DNA from: Alteromonas marina
GTDB lineage: Bacteria > Pseudomonadota > Gammaproteobacteria > Enterobacterales > Alteromonadaceae
DNA length: 64,000 nucleotides
Assembly: GCF_000808575.1 (NCBI RefSeq)
Contig: NZ_JWLW01000014.1
Location: 1 to 64,000 of the forward strand
Direction: 5' to 3'
Of the stretch, positions 46,785 to 56,339 are shown one piece after another. Made by a program: the position numbers and the translations under genes. A model generated the notes under the pieces. The model was not told the DNA's origin and did no database searches. It saw only the letters and a program-made list of their open reading frames with translations. Each line of letters begins with the position of its first letter. The stretch's first letter is position 1.

Positions 46785-49700
46785 CGCTTAGCACCTCATC
46801 GTTATAGTGGTAAGTTTCAGTAAGGGGAACGTGATCTTCGTTTTTGATCAATGACTTACCTTCTTCAAATTTGGCGAACAAGTAGTAAAGCCCAGGAATA
46901 ACCAGCACACCAAAAATAGTGCCGAACAAGGTACCGCCTAAGGCAGAAGCACCAATAGTTCTATTTCCCACTGCGCCAGCCCCCGTTGCAATAACAAGCG
47001 GAATTAACCCTGCGACAAACGAGAACGATGTCATTAGGATTGGACGGAAGCGCTGTTTGGCTGCTTCAACAGCTGCGTCAGCAATCGATAAGCCCTGCTG
47101 ATTTTTTTGCACTGCGTATTCCACAATAAGCACGGCATTTTTACCGAGTAAACCAACCAGCATAACTAAGCCGAGCTGCGCATAAACATCGTTGGCCAGC
47201 CCCATACCTTTTAAAAACAGGAATGAGCCGAGAATACCGGTAGGTAGTGAAAGAATAACCGCAAAAGGTAGAAGCAGACTTTCGTACTGTGATGCCAGCA
47301 CGATGTATACAAACAACAATACTACGGCAAAGATAACGATGGCTTCATTGCCTCGTTTAGCCTCGTCAAATGACAGGCCTTCCCAACCTATGTCGTATCC
47401 TTTTGGCAAGGTGGCAGCCGCTACTTCTTCAACCGCTTTTATCGCTTGCGCCGAGGTATATCCTGCTGCAGGCTCTGCCCGAATAGCTGCCGAGGTATAA
47501 AGGTTGTAGCGCGTAATTTCATTAGGGCCTTGGGTTTTAATCAGCTTCATAAAGGCCGAGTAAGGCACCATTTCACCCTCTTCGTTTTTCACGTAGTAAT
47601 CCATTAAGTCACTGGGATAACGGCGATATTCCGGTGCACTTTGCGTGTACACCTTGAAGAAGTTATTAAAGCGCGTGAAGCCTTGCTCATAAGTACTACC
47701 GATAAGAATATTCAAATTCTCCATGGCCGCGCCAATAGATACCCCTTTCTGCATTGCAGCTTGGTTATCTATCTCAATTTTATATTGAGGATAATCGGCC
47801 GCGTAAAACGTGAATAAACCTTTTAGCTCATCGCGTTTACCGAGCTCTTCCATGAAGGCTTTGTTGATTTGGTCAAACTCTTGATAGTCGGTTGTGTTGG
47901 TTTTATCGAGTAAACGGAATGATAACCCCGACGACGCGCCATAACCCGGCACTACTGGCGGTTCAAAGTACTCAATAACCGCGCCTAAGTGGTGCGTTTT
48001 GGCTTCCAGCTCTTCAATAATGTCACGTACCGACTGTTCGCGATTAGCCCAGTCTTTAAGGTTAATCAAGCAGGTACCCGCGTTTGAACCTCGACCTTCC
48101 GTAAGGATTTCATAGCCAGCAAGCGAGGACACCGAGGAGACGCCTTCAACGTCCAGCGCCAAGCTTTGCAGCTCTCGCGCTACCGTATTCGTCGCTTCAA
48201 GAGTACTGCCAGGCGGTGTTTGAATGATGGCGTAGATCTGCCCTTGGTCTTCACCGGGAATAAAGCCTGTAGGTAATGCCTGATTAACGCCAAAAGTACT
48301 TACCACGAAGCCCGCAAGCAGCACCACGGTTACACTGCGGCGCGTAACGATAGCTTTGATAATGCCTGTATAGCGACCGGTTAATTTATTGAAATAATAA
48401 TTAAACCCGTCAATTACTTTGCTTAACGGGGTCGCTTTTTTAGTGTGTGAATGAGGGTTTTTAAGCAATATTGCACACAGCACTGGGGTTAATGACAGCG
48501 CTACAATACACGAGATAACAATTGACGATGACATGGTAATAGAGAACTGGCGATAGAAAACACCTACCGGGCCCGTCATAAAAATAAGGGGCACAAAAAC
48601 CGCCGTCATCACCAGTGTAATCGCGATAATAGCTCCCCCCATTTCGCCCAGTACTTGTTGGGTCGCCATATAAGGGGTTAGGCTGGCGCTCTCTTCCATT
48701 TTTGCGTGAACGGCCTCCACGATAACAATAGCGTTATCCACCACAATCCCTATCGCTAACACCAGAGCGAACAGGGTGATAAGGTTTATGTTCACCCCCG
48801 TGGCCTGCATGCAGAAAAACGTCCCCACCAGTGAAACTGGCACAGCTAGAAGCGGAATAAGTGTGGAGCGCCAGTCACCTAGAAAAATGAACACCACCAA
48901 AGAAACCAAAATAAAGGCTTCAAACAGGGTATGCAGCACCTGCTCTATAGAGGCATCGAGAAACTTGGAAACATCGTAGTTAATTTCATACTTCATGCCT
49001 TCTGGAAACGTTTTCTCCAGTTCAGCCATGGTGGCTTTCACCTGAGAAATCACCTCGTTGGCACTGCTTCCATAGTTCTGCTTTAGCACTATCGCAGCGG
49101 AAGGATACCCGTCTTTGTTTGAGTAAATATCGAAGAATTCACTACTTAACTCAACATCAGCAATATCACCTAATTTGAGCAAGCGACCGTCGGAGTCGGC
49201 GCGAATAATGATATTTTTATATTCTTCAGGCTCGTCATAACGTCCCTCGTAAATAAGCACGTATTCCTTTGATTGAGCGGTAATGCCTGAGCTTCTGCCA
49301 AGTCGTCCCGGGCGTCCAATCAAGCTTTGCTCGTCTATCGATTCCATGATCTCATCTACAGAAACATTGTAAGCACGCATGCGATCAGGCTTTAACCAAA
49401 TTCGCATGGCGTACTGACGGCTTCCCAATATTTTTGCACTGGCAATACCGTTTACCCGCTGTATTTCCGGTATGAGGTTGATATTAGAGTAGTTGTACAG
49501 AAACTTTTCATCAGCCGTTTCGTCCGTGCTATAAACGTTTATGTACATCAACATGCTAGGCTGAACCCGCTCTAGTACCACCCCTTCTAACTGCACGAGC
49601 TGGGGCAGCCGGTTCATGATCTGGTCAAGCCGCGTTTTCACATTAATGAGCGCCTGATTCGGATCTACATCTAAATCGAAGATAACTTGAATGGTGGCTT

Positions 49701-49959
49701 CACCCGCGCTGGTCGCATCAGACACGATGTACTTCATGCCCGGCACACCGTTGATTGAACGCTCAATGGTAACCAGCGATGACTTCACCAATACATCAGC
49801 GCTCGAACCGGGATATGCCAGAGAAATAAGCACTCGCGGCGGAGCAATATCTGGAAACTGTGACGTGGGTAGGCTAAACACCGACAACACGCCCAAAAAT
49901 ATAATCATCAGCGATAACATGATGGCCATCACTGGACGTTTAATAAAAACTCCAAACAT
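46774..49959 (-). CDS. RND multidrug efflux pump, HAE1 family
   Basis: A 1061-residue inner-membrane transporter like AcrB/MexF: MFGVFIKRPVMAIMLSLMIIFLGVLSVFSLPTSQFPDIAPP start, LFALVLAIGIVVDNAIVIVEAV with the paired Asp of the proton relay in TM4, GFIPGEDQGQIYAIIQTPPGSTLE, and GLLGKNAVLIVEYAV in TM10 with the Lys. About 12 membrane segments and two large periplasmic loops. It would export amphiphilic drugs or host compounds using protons; the substrate is unknown. It starts nine bases after the adaptor. Confidence 0.94.
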   Translation of the reverse strand: MFGVFIKRPVMAIMLSLMIIFLGVLSVFSLPTSQFPDIAPPRVLISLAYPGSSADVLVKSSLVTIERSINGVPGMKYIVSDATSAGEATIQVIFDLDVDPNQALINVKTRLDQIMNRLPQLVQLEGVVLERVQPSMLMYINVYSTDETADEKFLYNYSNINLIPEIQRVNGIASAKILGSRQYAMRIWLKPDRMRAYNVSVDEIMESIDEQSLIGRPGRLGRSSGITAQSKEYVLIYEGRYDEPEEYKNIIIRADSDGRLLKLGDIADVELSSEFFDIYSNKDGYPSAAIVLKQNYGSSANEVISQVKATMAELEKTFPEGMKYEINYDVSKFLDASIEQVLHTLFEAFILVSLVVFIFLGDWRSTLIPLLAVPVSLVGTFFCMQATGVNINLITLFALVLAIGIVVDNAIVIVEAVHAKMEESASLTPYMATQQVLGEMGGAIIAITLVMTAVFVPLIFMTGPVGVFYRQFSITMSSSIVISCIVALSLTPVLCAILLKNPHSHTKKATPLSKVIDGFNYYFNKLTGRYTGIIKAIVTRRSVTVVLLAGFVVSTFGVNQALPTGFIPGEDQGQIYAIIQTPPGSTLEATNTVARELQSLALDVEGVSSVSSLAGYEILTEGRGSNAGTCLINLKDWANREQSVRDIIEELEAKTHHLGAVIEYFEPPVVPGYGASSGLSFRLLDKTNTTDYQEFDQINKAFMEELGKRDELKGLFTFYAADYPQYKIEIDNQAAMQKGVSIGAAMENLNILIGSTYEQGFTRFNNFFKVYTQSAPEYRRYPSDLMDYYVKNEEGEMVPYSAFMKLIKTQGPNEITRYNLYTSAAIRAEPAAGYTSAQAIKAVEEVAAATLPKGYDIGWEGLSFDEAKRGNEAIVIFAVVLLFVYIVLASQYESLLLPFAVILSLPTGILGSFLFLKGMGLANDVYAQLGLVMLVGLLGKNAVLIVEYAVQKNQQGLSIADAAVEAAKQRFRPILMTSFSFVAGLIPLVIATGAGAVGNRTIGASALGGTLFGTIFGVLVIPGLYYLFAKFEEGKSLIKNEDHVPLTETYHYNDEVLSDDK

Positions 49960-49968
49960 AGCGCCCCC

Positions 49969-51054
49969 TTATTCTGCGTGCAATGACAGTTCAGCTAATG
50001 TGTCGCTGGCTGAAATAAGTTCAGGCTCTATCTCATCGCCGTTCGAAACTCTTCGCAGTCCTTCAATCAAAATAGTGTCGTCCGGCGCTAGTCCGTCTGA
50101 AACCAGATAGATGTTAGGGAGTTCTGCAGCGATGTTAATGTGGCGGGTTGCTAACTTGTTCTCGCTATCCAGCACATATACAAAGCTTTGATCGAGAATT
50201 TCGAATGTGGCTTTCTGAGGAATAACTAAAGCATCCGGATAGGCAATATCCACCATGACATTACCGGTTTGCCCATGTCTTAGCAGTTGGTCTGGGTTAG
50301 GGAAAGACGCACGCATTTCAATGGTACCGGTATGATTATCAAAATCAGCTTCAATGGCATCTATCACGCCTTGATGCGCGTAAATACTGCCATCGGCAAG
50401 CTTTAATCGCACTGACGTTTGATCATTTGATGCGCTGTTCTGCGCGTACTTTAAATACTCTGATTCAGGCACATTGAAATACACCCACATTGTGCTGATA
50501 TCAGACAATGTGGTGAGCAGTTCGCCCTCATCAAGCAAACTTCCCGTTCGAGCTTCCAGTCGGTCCATTTTGCCTGTGAACGGCGCTTTGATATCTGTGA
50601 ATGCTAAGTGAGTCTTTGCCAGTTCAACTTCAGCCTGAGCTTTTTGAAGCTGTGCTTCTATGACGGCAAGTTCGTTAGGAGAAACAATGTTTTGTTCAAC
50701 AAGCGACTTTGTATTTTTGTACTCCATCTCGACCGCTTTAGCCTCGGCTTCAGCGCGGTGTAGTTCAGCTTCATATACGTTCGGCATTATTTTGAACATG
50801 GGCTGACCACGTTCTACCGTTTGTCCCTCATCAACAAAGGTCGATTGAAGATAGCCTTTTTCCATAGCTCTAACTTCAATATGTTGAATGGCACGTATCT
50901 GACTGACGTACTCTTTTACCAGCGTTGTGTCTTGTACGATAGGATGAGTAACGTTGAATTGAAGTTTTTCGTGATGCGCAGCATGTTCTTCATGTCCACA
51001 ACCACCTAAAAGTGCGGAAACAATGCTTACTGCAAGAAGTGCTTTTTTGCTCAT
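49969..51054 (-). CDS. RND efflux periplasmic adaptor lipoprotein
   Basis: A 361-residue membrane-fusion protein with lipobox LLGGC and an His-rich stretch (HEEHAAHHEK) just after it. Order: barrel-sandwich half RAMEKGYLQSTFVDEGQTVERGQPMFKI, alpha hairpin with KAQAEVELAKTHLAFTDIKAPFTGKMDRLEARTGSLLDEGELLTTL, beta-barrel MWVYFNVPESEYLKY and membrane-proximal domain ending IEGLRRVSNGDEI. The ATG at 51054 is preferred; 12 further codons upstream are open. It is first of the pump operon, downstream of a small ORF. Confidence 0.92.
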   Translation of the reverse strand: MSKKALLAVSIVSALLGGCGHEEHAAHHEKLQFNVTHPIVQDTTLVKEYVSQIRAIQHIEVRAMEKGYLQSTFVDEGQTVERGQPMFKIMPNVYEAELHRAEAEAKAVEMEYKNTKSLVEQNIVSPNELAVIEAQLQKAQAEVELAKTHLAFTDIKAPFTGKMDRLEARTGSLLDEGELLTTLSDISTMWVYFNVPESEYLKYAQNSASNDQTSVRLKLADGSIYAHQGVIDAIEADFDNHTGTIEMRASFPNPDQLLRHGQTGNVMVDIAYPDALVIPQKATFEILDQSFVYVLDSENKLATRHINIAAELPNIYLVSDGLAPDDTILIEGLRRVSNGDEIEPELISASDTLAELSLHAE

Positions 51055-51249
51055 AATGTAAATTCGTAATAAAAAGGCTAATCGTGACATGCCTTATAAA
51101 AAGACAGCATGCCACTAGCGCGCTTTCAGCAAATAGGTTCACCGCTGATAATTAAGCACGCAAAAACATCCAGCAAAGCGCTGGTGCGTTGTTAGGAATA
51201 TCGAATTAACGTGTTTTTTAGGTAGCCAATAACCGCTAAACCTAAAAAA

Positions 51250-51546
51250 CTAAGCAATAGGCGGCGCTCGGGTTAACGGCGTTGCGTAGTTAAGGGATGT
51301 TTTGAAAAGCCCACGCGGACGTGGTTTTGCGGTATCCGTGAAGGAGTCCGTAATGTAATCCAGCACAACATTTTGTGGCGGGACGGGCTCTTCCGGCGCA
51401 CTTTCCTCTGTATCAAACTCGAAGGAATATTCGGAAATAGAAGCATCAAAATGATGCTTGAACGTGATCGGCTTGTAATCCTGTTTAAGTCCAGATAAGC
51501 AAGTAAACAACAACGCAATTAATGCGTATATGGTGTACTGCTTCAT
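51250..51546 (-). CDS. Small secreted or membrane-anchored protein of unknown function
   Basis: A 98-residue frame with a hydrophobic N terminus (MKQYTIYALIALLFTCLSG) and an acidic Pro/Glu-rich middle (EESAPEEPVPPQN). A Cys within the hydrophobic part does not form a standard lipobox. The ATG at 51546 is used; a GTG six codons upstream is open. It lies between the two-component system and the pump adaptor on the same strand, so it may be expressed with either. I do not recognise a family. Confidence 0.5.
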   Translation of the reverse strand: MKQYTIYALIALLFTCLSGLKQDYKPITFKHHFDASISEYSFEFDTEESAPEEPVPPQNVVLDYITDSFTDTAKPRPRGLFKTSLNYATPLTRAPPIA

Positions 51547-51699
51547 GTACTGATGATTATTCACCGATGATTATTCCGGAAATTCAATTATATAAGGAAA
51601 ATTGCGGCGCTATGCTACACAGCCAACCACGCTTTGACAAGAACCAGTATTGCCACTAAACGCAGGCAATAACCGGTTGCACGTATTTGTTATAAACAA

Positions 51700-51716
51700 A
51701 CTCAGAATTCCTGAGT
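51700..51716. promoter_or_regulatory. Inverted repeat between sensor kinase and small ORF
   Basis: ACTCAG-AATTC-CTGAGT, 17 bases, no T tract, upstream of the small ORF and pump operon. Possible operator. Confidence 0.35.
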
Positions 51717-51777
51717 GTGGCAGTGTACTTCATATCTTTTTACTGCAAGCAAAAATGCATTTTAACAGCACGTATTT

Positions 51778-53202
51778 TTAAGAGGCCTTTTTGAAAGTCA
51801 CAGAAAAAGAGATGTGGTTGTGATCCAACTTATAAACCGACACGTCTGCCCCAATCGCACCGCACAATGCACTCACTATTGATAGCCCTAGGCCAAAGTT
51901 GTCCTCTGATGTACGTGATGCATCCTTTTGCCACAGGGGTTCAAACATATGTCTTAAGTCACGTTCATCAATTTCAGTATGCGTTGTATTTGTCACTTCT
52001 ATTTGGGCCTGCCCTGATTGCGTTTTGCCTATATACACGCTGATCGGCTCACAATGCTTTCCATGCTCAATAGCGTTGTCTAACAAGTTGCTAAATATAG
52101 ACTCCACCGCAATTCGGTTAGAGTGAATAACCACGTCGCCCCTTTCTTTCGCAACCACATTAATATTATCTACCGCTTTGCTTGCGACAACTTGAGCAAC
52201 GAGCTCTTTAATATTAATAAGGTCGTTTAATTGAGTCTGCTTAGCACTGTGCTTTTGGATTAACATCAAACCGGAAATGATGTTTTTCATTCGCATCCCA
52301 ATGCGAAGAATCTGCGGTTTAAAATCTTTTTCGAGTCGCTCCTCTCCAGGAAACTTCATGGCAACTTCTGCCAGATTGATAAGTTCGGAAACTGGCGTTT
52401 TAAGTTCGTGAGCAATGTCAGAGGTAAGTCTTTTCTCTCTAAGGTATAGGGCGTAGTTATCGTTTATGAAATGGTTCAAGCTGCTGACGATTGGCTCTAG
52501 TTCTGAAACGTTTGTAGAGAATGCTTCGTGCTTATCTGTGGCAGTAAACCTTAGAGTTCTTATATTGTTGTTTAATGCATCAAGTGGTGCCAACGCGTAA
52601 GACACCGTGTTGCGCACGACGAATCTTACCATTAACGGAATTACAATAAGCGCCACTAAAAATGCGATATCGATAAACCAAAGAGTAAAATTCAACAGTT
52701 CAGTGGAGGTTGCGTATGCGATAACCATGGGGTCGCGCTGCTCTTCGCCTCTGACGCTATAGAATGCTTCGCGGTCTTCAGAGTCAATTTGAGGCACGTA
52801 TTTGGTGTGAATAATACGCCCGGAACGACCATCTGGCAGCGTAATGTCGTTAATCACCGCCTCGTTTAAACTTAAGTTTTCAAACGGCAACTCGTCGACA
52901 GTGTACAGTGCAAGGGATTCCGACTTTTCGAAAACCTGCCCTTTGTACCACAATTGAAAGTATTCTGGAGAAGAAGCACCCTCGAACTCAGGGAAATACT
53001 CGCCGGCAAACTCAAACTCAACGCCGTCTAAATCTTCATTGACTAAGCTTTGAAGCATGCCAACTTTGGCTTTTAGACCTTGGTTAAATTCTCTTTGGAC
53101 CCAGGTGTCAACTCCGATATCTGCGGCGAGTAAAACGACAATCACCAGCAAAGAAATAGTGATAGAAAGGCGTCGCGTTAAGGTTTTACGTATTGACTTC
53201 AT
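51778..53202 (-). CDS. Sensor histidine kinase, PmrB-like
   Basis: A 474-residue inner-membrane kinase. First membrane helix at about 12-32, a periplasmic domain of about 140 residues, a second helix at about 173-195, then HisKA with phospho-acceptor His265 in SDIAHELKTPVSEL and an ATPase domain with SNLLDNAIEH (N box) and FGLGLSIV (G2). The ATG at 53202 overlaps the regulator by 17 bases; the open frame beyond is not needed. Partner of the upstream response regulator; the eptA-dgkA neighbours suggest cationic-peptide or metal sensing (inference). Confidence 0.9.
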   Translation of the reverse strand: MKSIRKTLTRRLSITISLLVIVVLLAADIGVDTWVQREFNQGLKAKVGMLQSLVNEDLDGVEFEFAGEYFPEFEGASSPEYFQLWYKGQVFEKSESLALYTVDELPFENLSLNEAVINDITLPDGRSGRIIHTKYVPQIDSEDREAFYSVRGEEQRDPMVIAYATSTELLNFTLWFIDIAFLVALIVIPLMVRFVVRNTVSYALAPLDALNNNIRTLRFTATDKHEAFSTNVSELEPIVSSLNHFINDNYALYLREKRLTSDIAHELKTPVSELINLAEVAMKFPGEERLEKDFKPQILRIGMRMKNIISGLMLIQKHSAKQTQLNDLINIKELVAQVVASKAVDNINVVAKERGDVVIHSNRIAVESIFSNLLDNAIEHGKHCEPISVYIGKTQSGQAQIEVTNTTHTEIDERDLRHMFEPLWQKDASRTSEDNFGLGLSIVSALCGAIGADVSVYKLDHNHISFSVTFKKAS

Positions 53203-53875
53203 CGCCTTCCACCACGACGTAGCCAAATCCTCGCTTACTTTTAATGGGGAGTGTAGCGCCACACGCCCTTACTTTTTTTCGCGCTGAAGAGAGGTGCGCT
53301 TCAATTGCATTTTTTGAGATATGGTCATAACTACCGGAAATAAATTCACTTAATTTTTCTGATGTGACGACCTTGCCTTTGTTTAGGAACATGCACTCTA
53401 CTATGCGATATTCATTCGGCGTTAAACTAATCGCCTGCTCTCCAAATAAAAAAGACTTGGCCTGAATATCCAATATCAATCCATTAATAGTAATTTGATC
53501 GTTAATACAGTTTGTTACGCCCCGTCTCATCAAACTGAGAAGTCGCGCTGACAACTCTTCAAATGAAAAAGGCTTAGATAGATAATCATCAGCGCCTGCT
53601 AACAAGCCTTCGACTTTCTCTTCAGGTTCGGCACGTGCAGACAAAATGAGCACCTTGGTCTCTACCCGTCTTTTTCTTAGCGTTTTCAAGATAGCCATCC
53701 CGTCGAGTTCTGGCAGCATGCGGTCTAATACAATAATGTCGTAGCTACCAAGAAGCGCCATACTCAAACCATCGGGCCCTGTGGCAGCTAAATCAACTGA
53801 ATGGCCAAGTTTTTCTAGACCTAAGCTCAGGCTATTTCTCAAAGACAATGAATCTTCTATAAGGAGTATTCTCAT
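53186..53875 (-). CDS. Response regulator, OmpR/PmrA family
   Basis: A 229-residue regulator: receiver domain with phospho-acceptor Asp51 in YDIIVLDRMLPELDG and Lys in DYLSKPFSFEEL, then an OmpR-type winged helix ending KKVRACGATLPIKSKRGFGYVV. It is divergent from eptA, and a YTTAAK repeat lies 46 bases before its ATG, suggesting autoregulation. PmrA/BasR is the closest functional analogue by context. Confidence 0.92.
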   Translation of the reverse strand: MRILLIEDSLSLRNSLSLGLEKLGHSVDLAATGPDGLSMALLGSYDIIVLDRMLPELDGMAILKTLRKRRVETKVLILSARAEPEEKVEGLLAGADDYLSKPFSFEELSARLLSLMRRGVTNCINDQITINGLILDIQAKSFLFGEQAISLTPNEYRIVECMFLNKGKVVTSEKLSEFISGSYDHISKNAIEAHLSSARKKVRACGATLPIKSKRGFGYVVVEGDEVNT

Positions 53876-53921
53876 GTTTCATTGGTCGATTTTTATTCCT
53901 CGCTAAGGTTATGATCTCAAT

Positions 53922-53938
53922 CTTAAGATAAACTGAAG
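53922..53938 (-). promoter_or_regulatory. PmrA-box-like repeat upstream of the response regulator
   Basis: Minus strand CTTCAG-N5-CTTAAG: the downstream half-site is a perfect YTTAAK, the other matches 5 of 6. It ends 46 bases before the ATG at 53875. Confidence 0.6.
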
Positions 53939-54104
53939 GCGAGAATAATATTGAATTAATTAACGATAGAAAGTGACGGCCTAGGAAGTTTTTTGAGCAA
54001 CCACACCCCATTTATCTATGTATAACAAATGGTTGCAATGGCAAACCACCTAGAATTGCTGGTTCTAGATAAAAATTCCCATTAACGCTAATCCCAAAGT
54101 TTTG

Positions 54105-54121
54105 CTTAAGCTTTATTTAAG
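54105..54121 (+). promoter_or_regulatory. PmrA-box-like repeat upstream of eptA
   Basis: CTTAAG-CTTTA-TTTAAG fits the PmrA consensus YTTAAK-N5-YTTAAK exactly. It ends 47 bases before the eptA TTG start; a -10-like TTATCT at 54131-54136 is nine bases downstream. Confidence 0.75.
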
Positions 54122-54168
54122 TTTTGAAAGTTATCTTGTGCTGCAAGTAGTACACAAGAGAACTGACT

Positions 54169-55776
54169 TTGAAATTTCCACGTTCGTTAAATTTAAACCC
54201 TTCATTAGCCAATTTTGTTTTTATAGCATCAGTCTTAATAACGGTGGTTTTCAACTTCCCTTTTATTTCAAATGTCTATCACGCTGTGTCGCCAACTACA
54301 GTAGGCCAGTGGATATTTTTTCTGTCCGTTCCATTGTTGCTTACCTTTTTCAATATCATCGCCCTTAGCCTATTAGGCGCCATTCTTTTGCCAAGATTGA
54401 CCGTGGCAGTGACACTGTTAGTCAGTTCACTTCTTTTATACGGTACGGTCGCTTACGGCGTGATATTTGATAAGAGTATGATTCAAAATGTGATGGAGAC
54501 CAATTCTGGTGAAGCATTTGCCTATCTAAACTCAACGCTTTTACTCTTTTTCTTCTTGTTAGGATTGGTGCCCGTTGTAGCCGTCTTTAATCAGGAAATT
54601 AATGGAAAATTAGTTGCTAGAGTTAAGCACTTACTTAAGCTCAACGTATTAGCAGTGGTTGGAATAATCGTTATCGCTGCTGGCCTATATAAAGACTATG
54701 CTGCGGTGGGTAGAAATAATAAAGATTTGGCCAAGTATATTATCCCTTATGCATTCTATGATTCTGGCTACAAATATCTCAGAGACACCTACTTTTATCC
54801 GCCACTTCCTTACAAGGTACTGGACAAGACACCTTCTATCATAAATAGAAAAAACGCTTTGCCTTCTACGACTGTACTGGTTGTTGGAGAAACAGCAAGG
54901 GCAGACAAGTTTGCCAGTAATGGCTATAGCAGAAACACCACGCCCTTTATGAACGACATAGGCGCGGTAAGTTTCAACGACGTGACCTCATGCGGGACCG
55001 CTACTGCGGTCTCAGTACCCTGCATGTTTTCTCGACTTTCAAGGCAAAGCTATGATGTTCGCATTGCGGAAAGTCAGGATAATGTGCTTGATATCATACA
55101 TCGGGCTGGCGCTGATGTGACATGGATAGACAATAATAGTAGCTGCAAGGGGGTGTGCAAAAGAGTTGAAACTATTGCATTTGACCCATCCCGAGACCCT
55201 AGTTTATGTGACGGTGATTTTTGCTACGATGTTTTACTCAACGAGCTTTTGAAGGACGTTTTGTCATCACCTGCGACAACTAACAGGGTTATTGTGCTTC
55301 ATATGATAGGCTCTCATGGCCCTACCTACTATCGAAGATACCCCGCTGAATTTGCCAAATTCTCTCCCGACTGTCCTAGAAGTGATATTCAAAACTGTGA
55401 TTCGCAGGCGCTTATCAACACGTATGACAATACCATTGCGTACACTGACTATGTACTTGGAGAGATTGTTAATACATTAAAAAATGTGCCAAACGCTTCC
55501 ATGCTATACCTGTCTGATCACGGTGAATCTTTGGGTGAAAAAGGACTCTATCTGCATGGATTCCCTTATCAAATTGCACCGCAAGAACAGACTCACATTC
55601 CTATGCTTTTTTGGGCGTCGAAGTTTGAAGATTCAGGCTACCGAAATTGTATTAAAAACCTGGCCAACCACCCTTACTCTCAAGACAACTTGTTTGACAC
55701 GTTACTTGGTTTATCAAGTGTAAAGAGTATTACTTACCAACCTACTATGGATATCTTTAAACAATGCGAAGCCTAA
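54169..55776 (+). CDS. eptA: Phosphoethanolamine transferase, EptA type
   Basis: A 535-residue inner-membrane enzyme that adds phosphoethanolamine to lipid A, lowering binding of polymyxin-like peptides. Five N-terminal membrane segments precede a sulfatase-fold domain: GETARADKFASNGYSRNTTPF (metal Glu about 241), nucleophile Thr277 in SCGTATAVSVPCMFSRL, HMIGSHGPTYYRRYP and SDHGESLGEKGLYLHG. The start is TTG; no upstream ATG exists in frame, and AAGAGAA lies just before it. dgkA overlaps its end by 13 bases. Confidence 0.93.
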   Translation: MKFPRSLNLNPSLANFVFIASVLITVVFNFPFISNVYHAVSPTTVGQWIFFLSVPLLLTFFNIIALSLLGAILLPRLTVAVTLLVSSLLLYGTVAYGVIFDKSMIQNVMETNSGEAFAYLNSTLLLFFFLLGLVPVVAVFNQEINGKLVARVKHLLKLNVLAVVGIIVIAAGLYKDYAAVGRNNKDLAKYIIPYAFYDSGYKYLRDTYFYPPLPYKVLDKTPSIINRKNALPSTTVLVVGETARADKFASNGYSRNTTPFMNDIGAVSFNDVTSCGTATAVSVPCMFSRLSRQSYDVRIAESQDNVLDIIHRAGADVTWIDNNSSCKGVCKRVETIAFDPSRDPSLCDGDFCYDVLLNELLKDVLSSPATTNRVIVLHMIGSHGPTYYRRYPAEFAKFSPDCPRSDIQNCDSQALINTYDNTIAYTDYVLGEIVNTLKNVPNASMLYLSDHGESLGEKGLYLHGFPYQIAPQEQTHIPMLFWASKFEDSGYRNCIKNLANHPYSQDNLFDTLLGLSSVKSITYQPTMDIFKQCEA

Positions 55777-56183
55777 ATGAATCAAATCCTGTGGTTAGTA
55801 CCACCACGCACTTCGACCCAAGTAACAAGCCAAAAGGCCTGCGTCGAGTATTTAAGGCTCTAAAGAATTCACTTCGAGCATTTAGCTGGCTTACTAAGAA
55901 CGAAGCTGCATTTAAACAAGAACTCAGTCTAGCCGCTGTGGCATTCGTGGTTCTTGCTTTTTGGTCAATTCCTTTTCTTGAACGTGCAATTTTAATGTCT
56001 TCCATTTTTTTCATTTTATTTGCGGAAATCATCAATACGGCCATTGAGGTCACCGTCGACAGAATAGGTACAGAGTTTCATGCCCTATCAGGGTTAGCAA
56101 AAGACTTAGCATCAGCAGGCGTTTTTCTATCCATCGTTATTGCCTGTGTGTTGTGGGCGGGCGTATTTTATAGCCACATATAA
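55764..56183 (+). CDS. dgkA: Diacylglycerol kinase
   Basis: A 139-residue membrane kinase that recycles diacylglycerol to phosphatidic acid; EptA releases diacylglycerol from phosphatidylethanolamine, so pairing with eptA makes metabolic sense. Signature: FKQELSLAAVA, then EIINTAIEVTVDRIG and LAKDLASAGVFLS with three membrane helices. It has about 15 residues more than E. coli DgkA at the N terminus. Translationally coupled to eptA. Confidence 0.94.
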   Translation: MRSLNESNPVVSTTTHFDPSNKPKGLRRVFKALKNSLRAFSWLTKNEAAFKQELSLAAVAFVVLAFWSIPFLERAILMSSIFFILFAEIINTAIEVTVDRIGTEFHALSGLAKDLASAGVFLSIVIACVLWAGVFYSHI

Positions 56184-56290
56184 AAGTATTAGTGAAGACC
56201 TTAATTCCCCAGAGGCATCCCTTTAACAAGGTTATAAAGATGAGCTTATTAAGTTGAAGGTGTCACAATACTTCAAAAGAACTCACAACG

Positions 56291-56316
56291 AAAAAGAGCG
56301 CCATTAGGCGCTCTTT
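56291..56316. terminator. Bidirectional terminator between dgkA and fba
   Basis: AAAGAGCGCC / GGCGCTCTTT stem of ten pairs with an ATTA loop, between convergent genes. Confidence 0.75.
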
Positions 56317-56339
56317 ACAATCAATTTAAAAGGAGAGAA

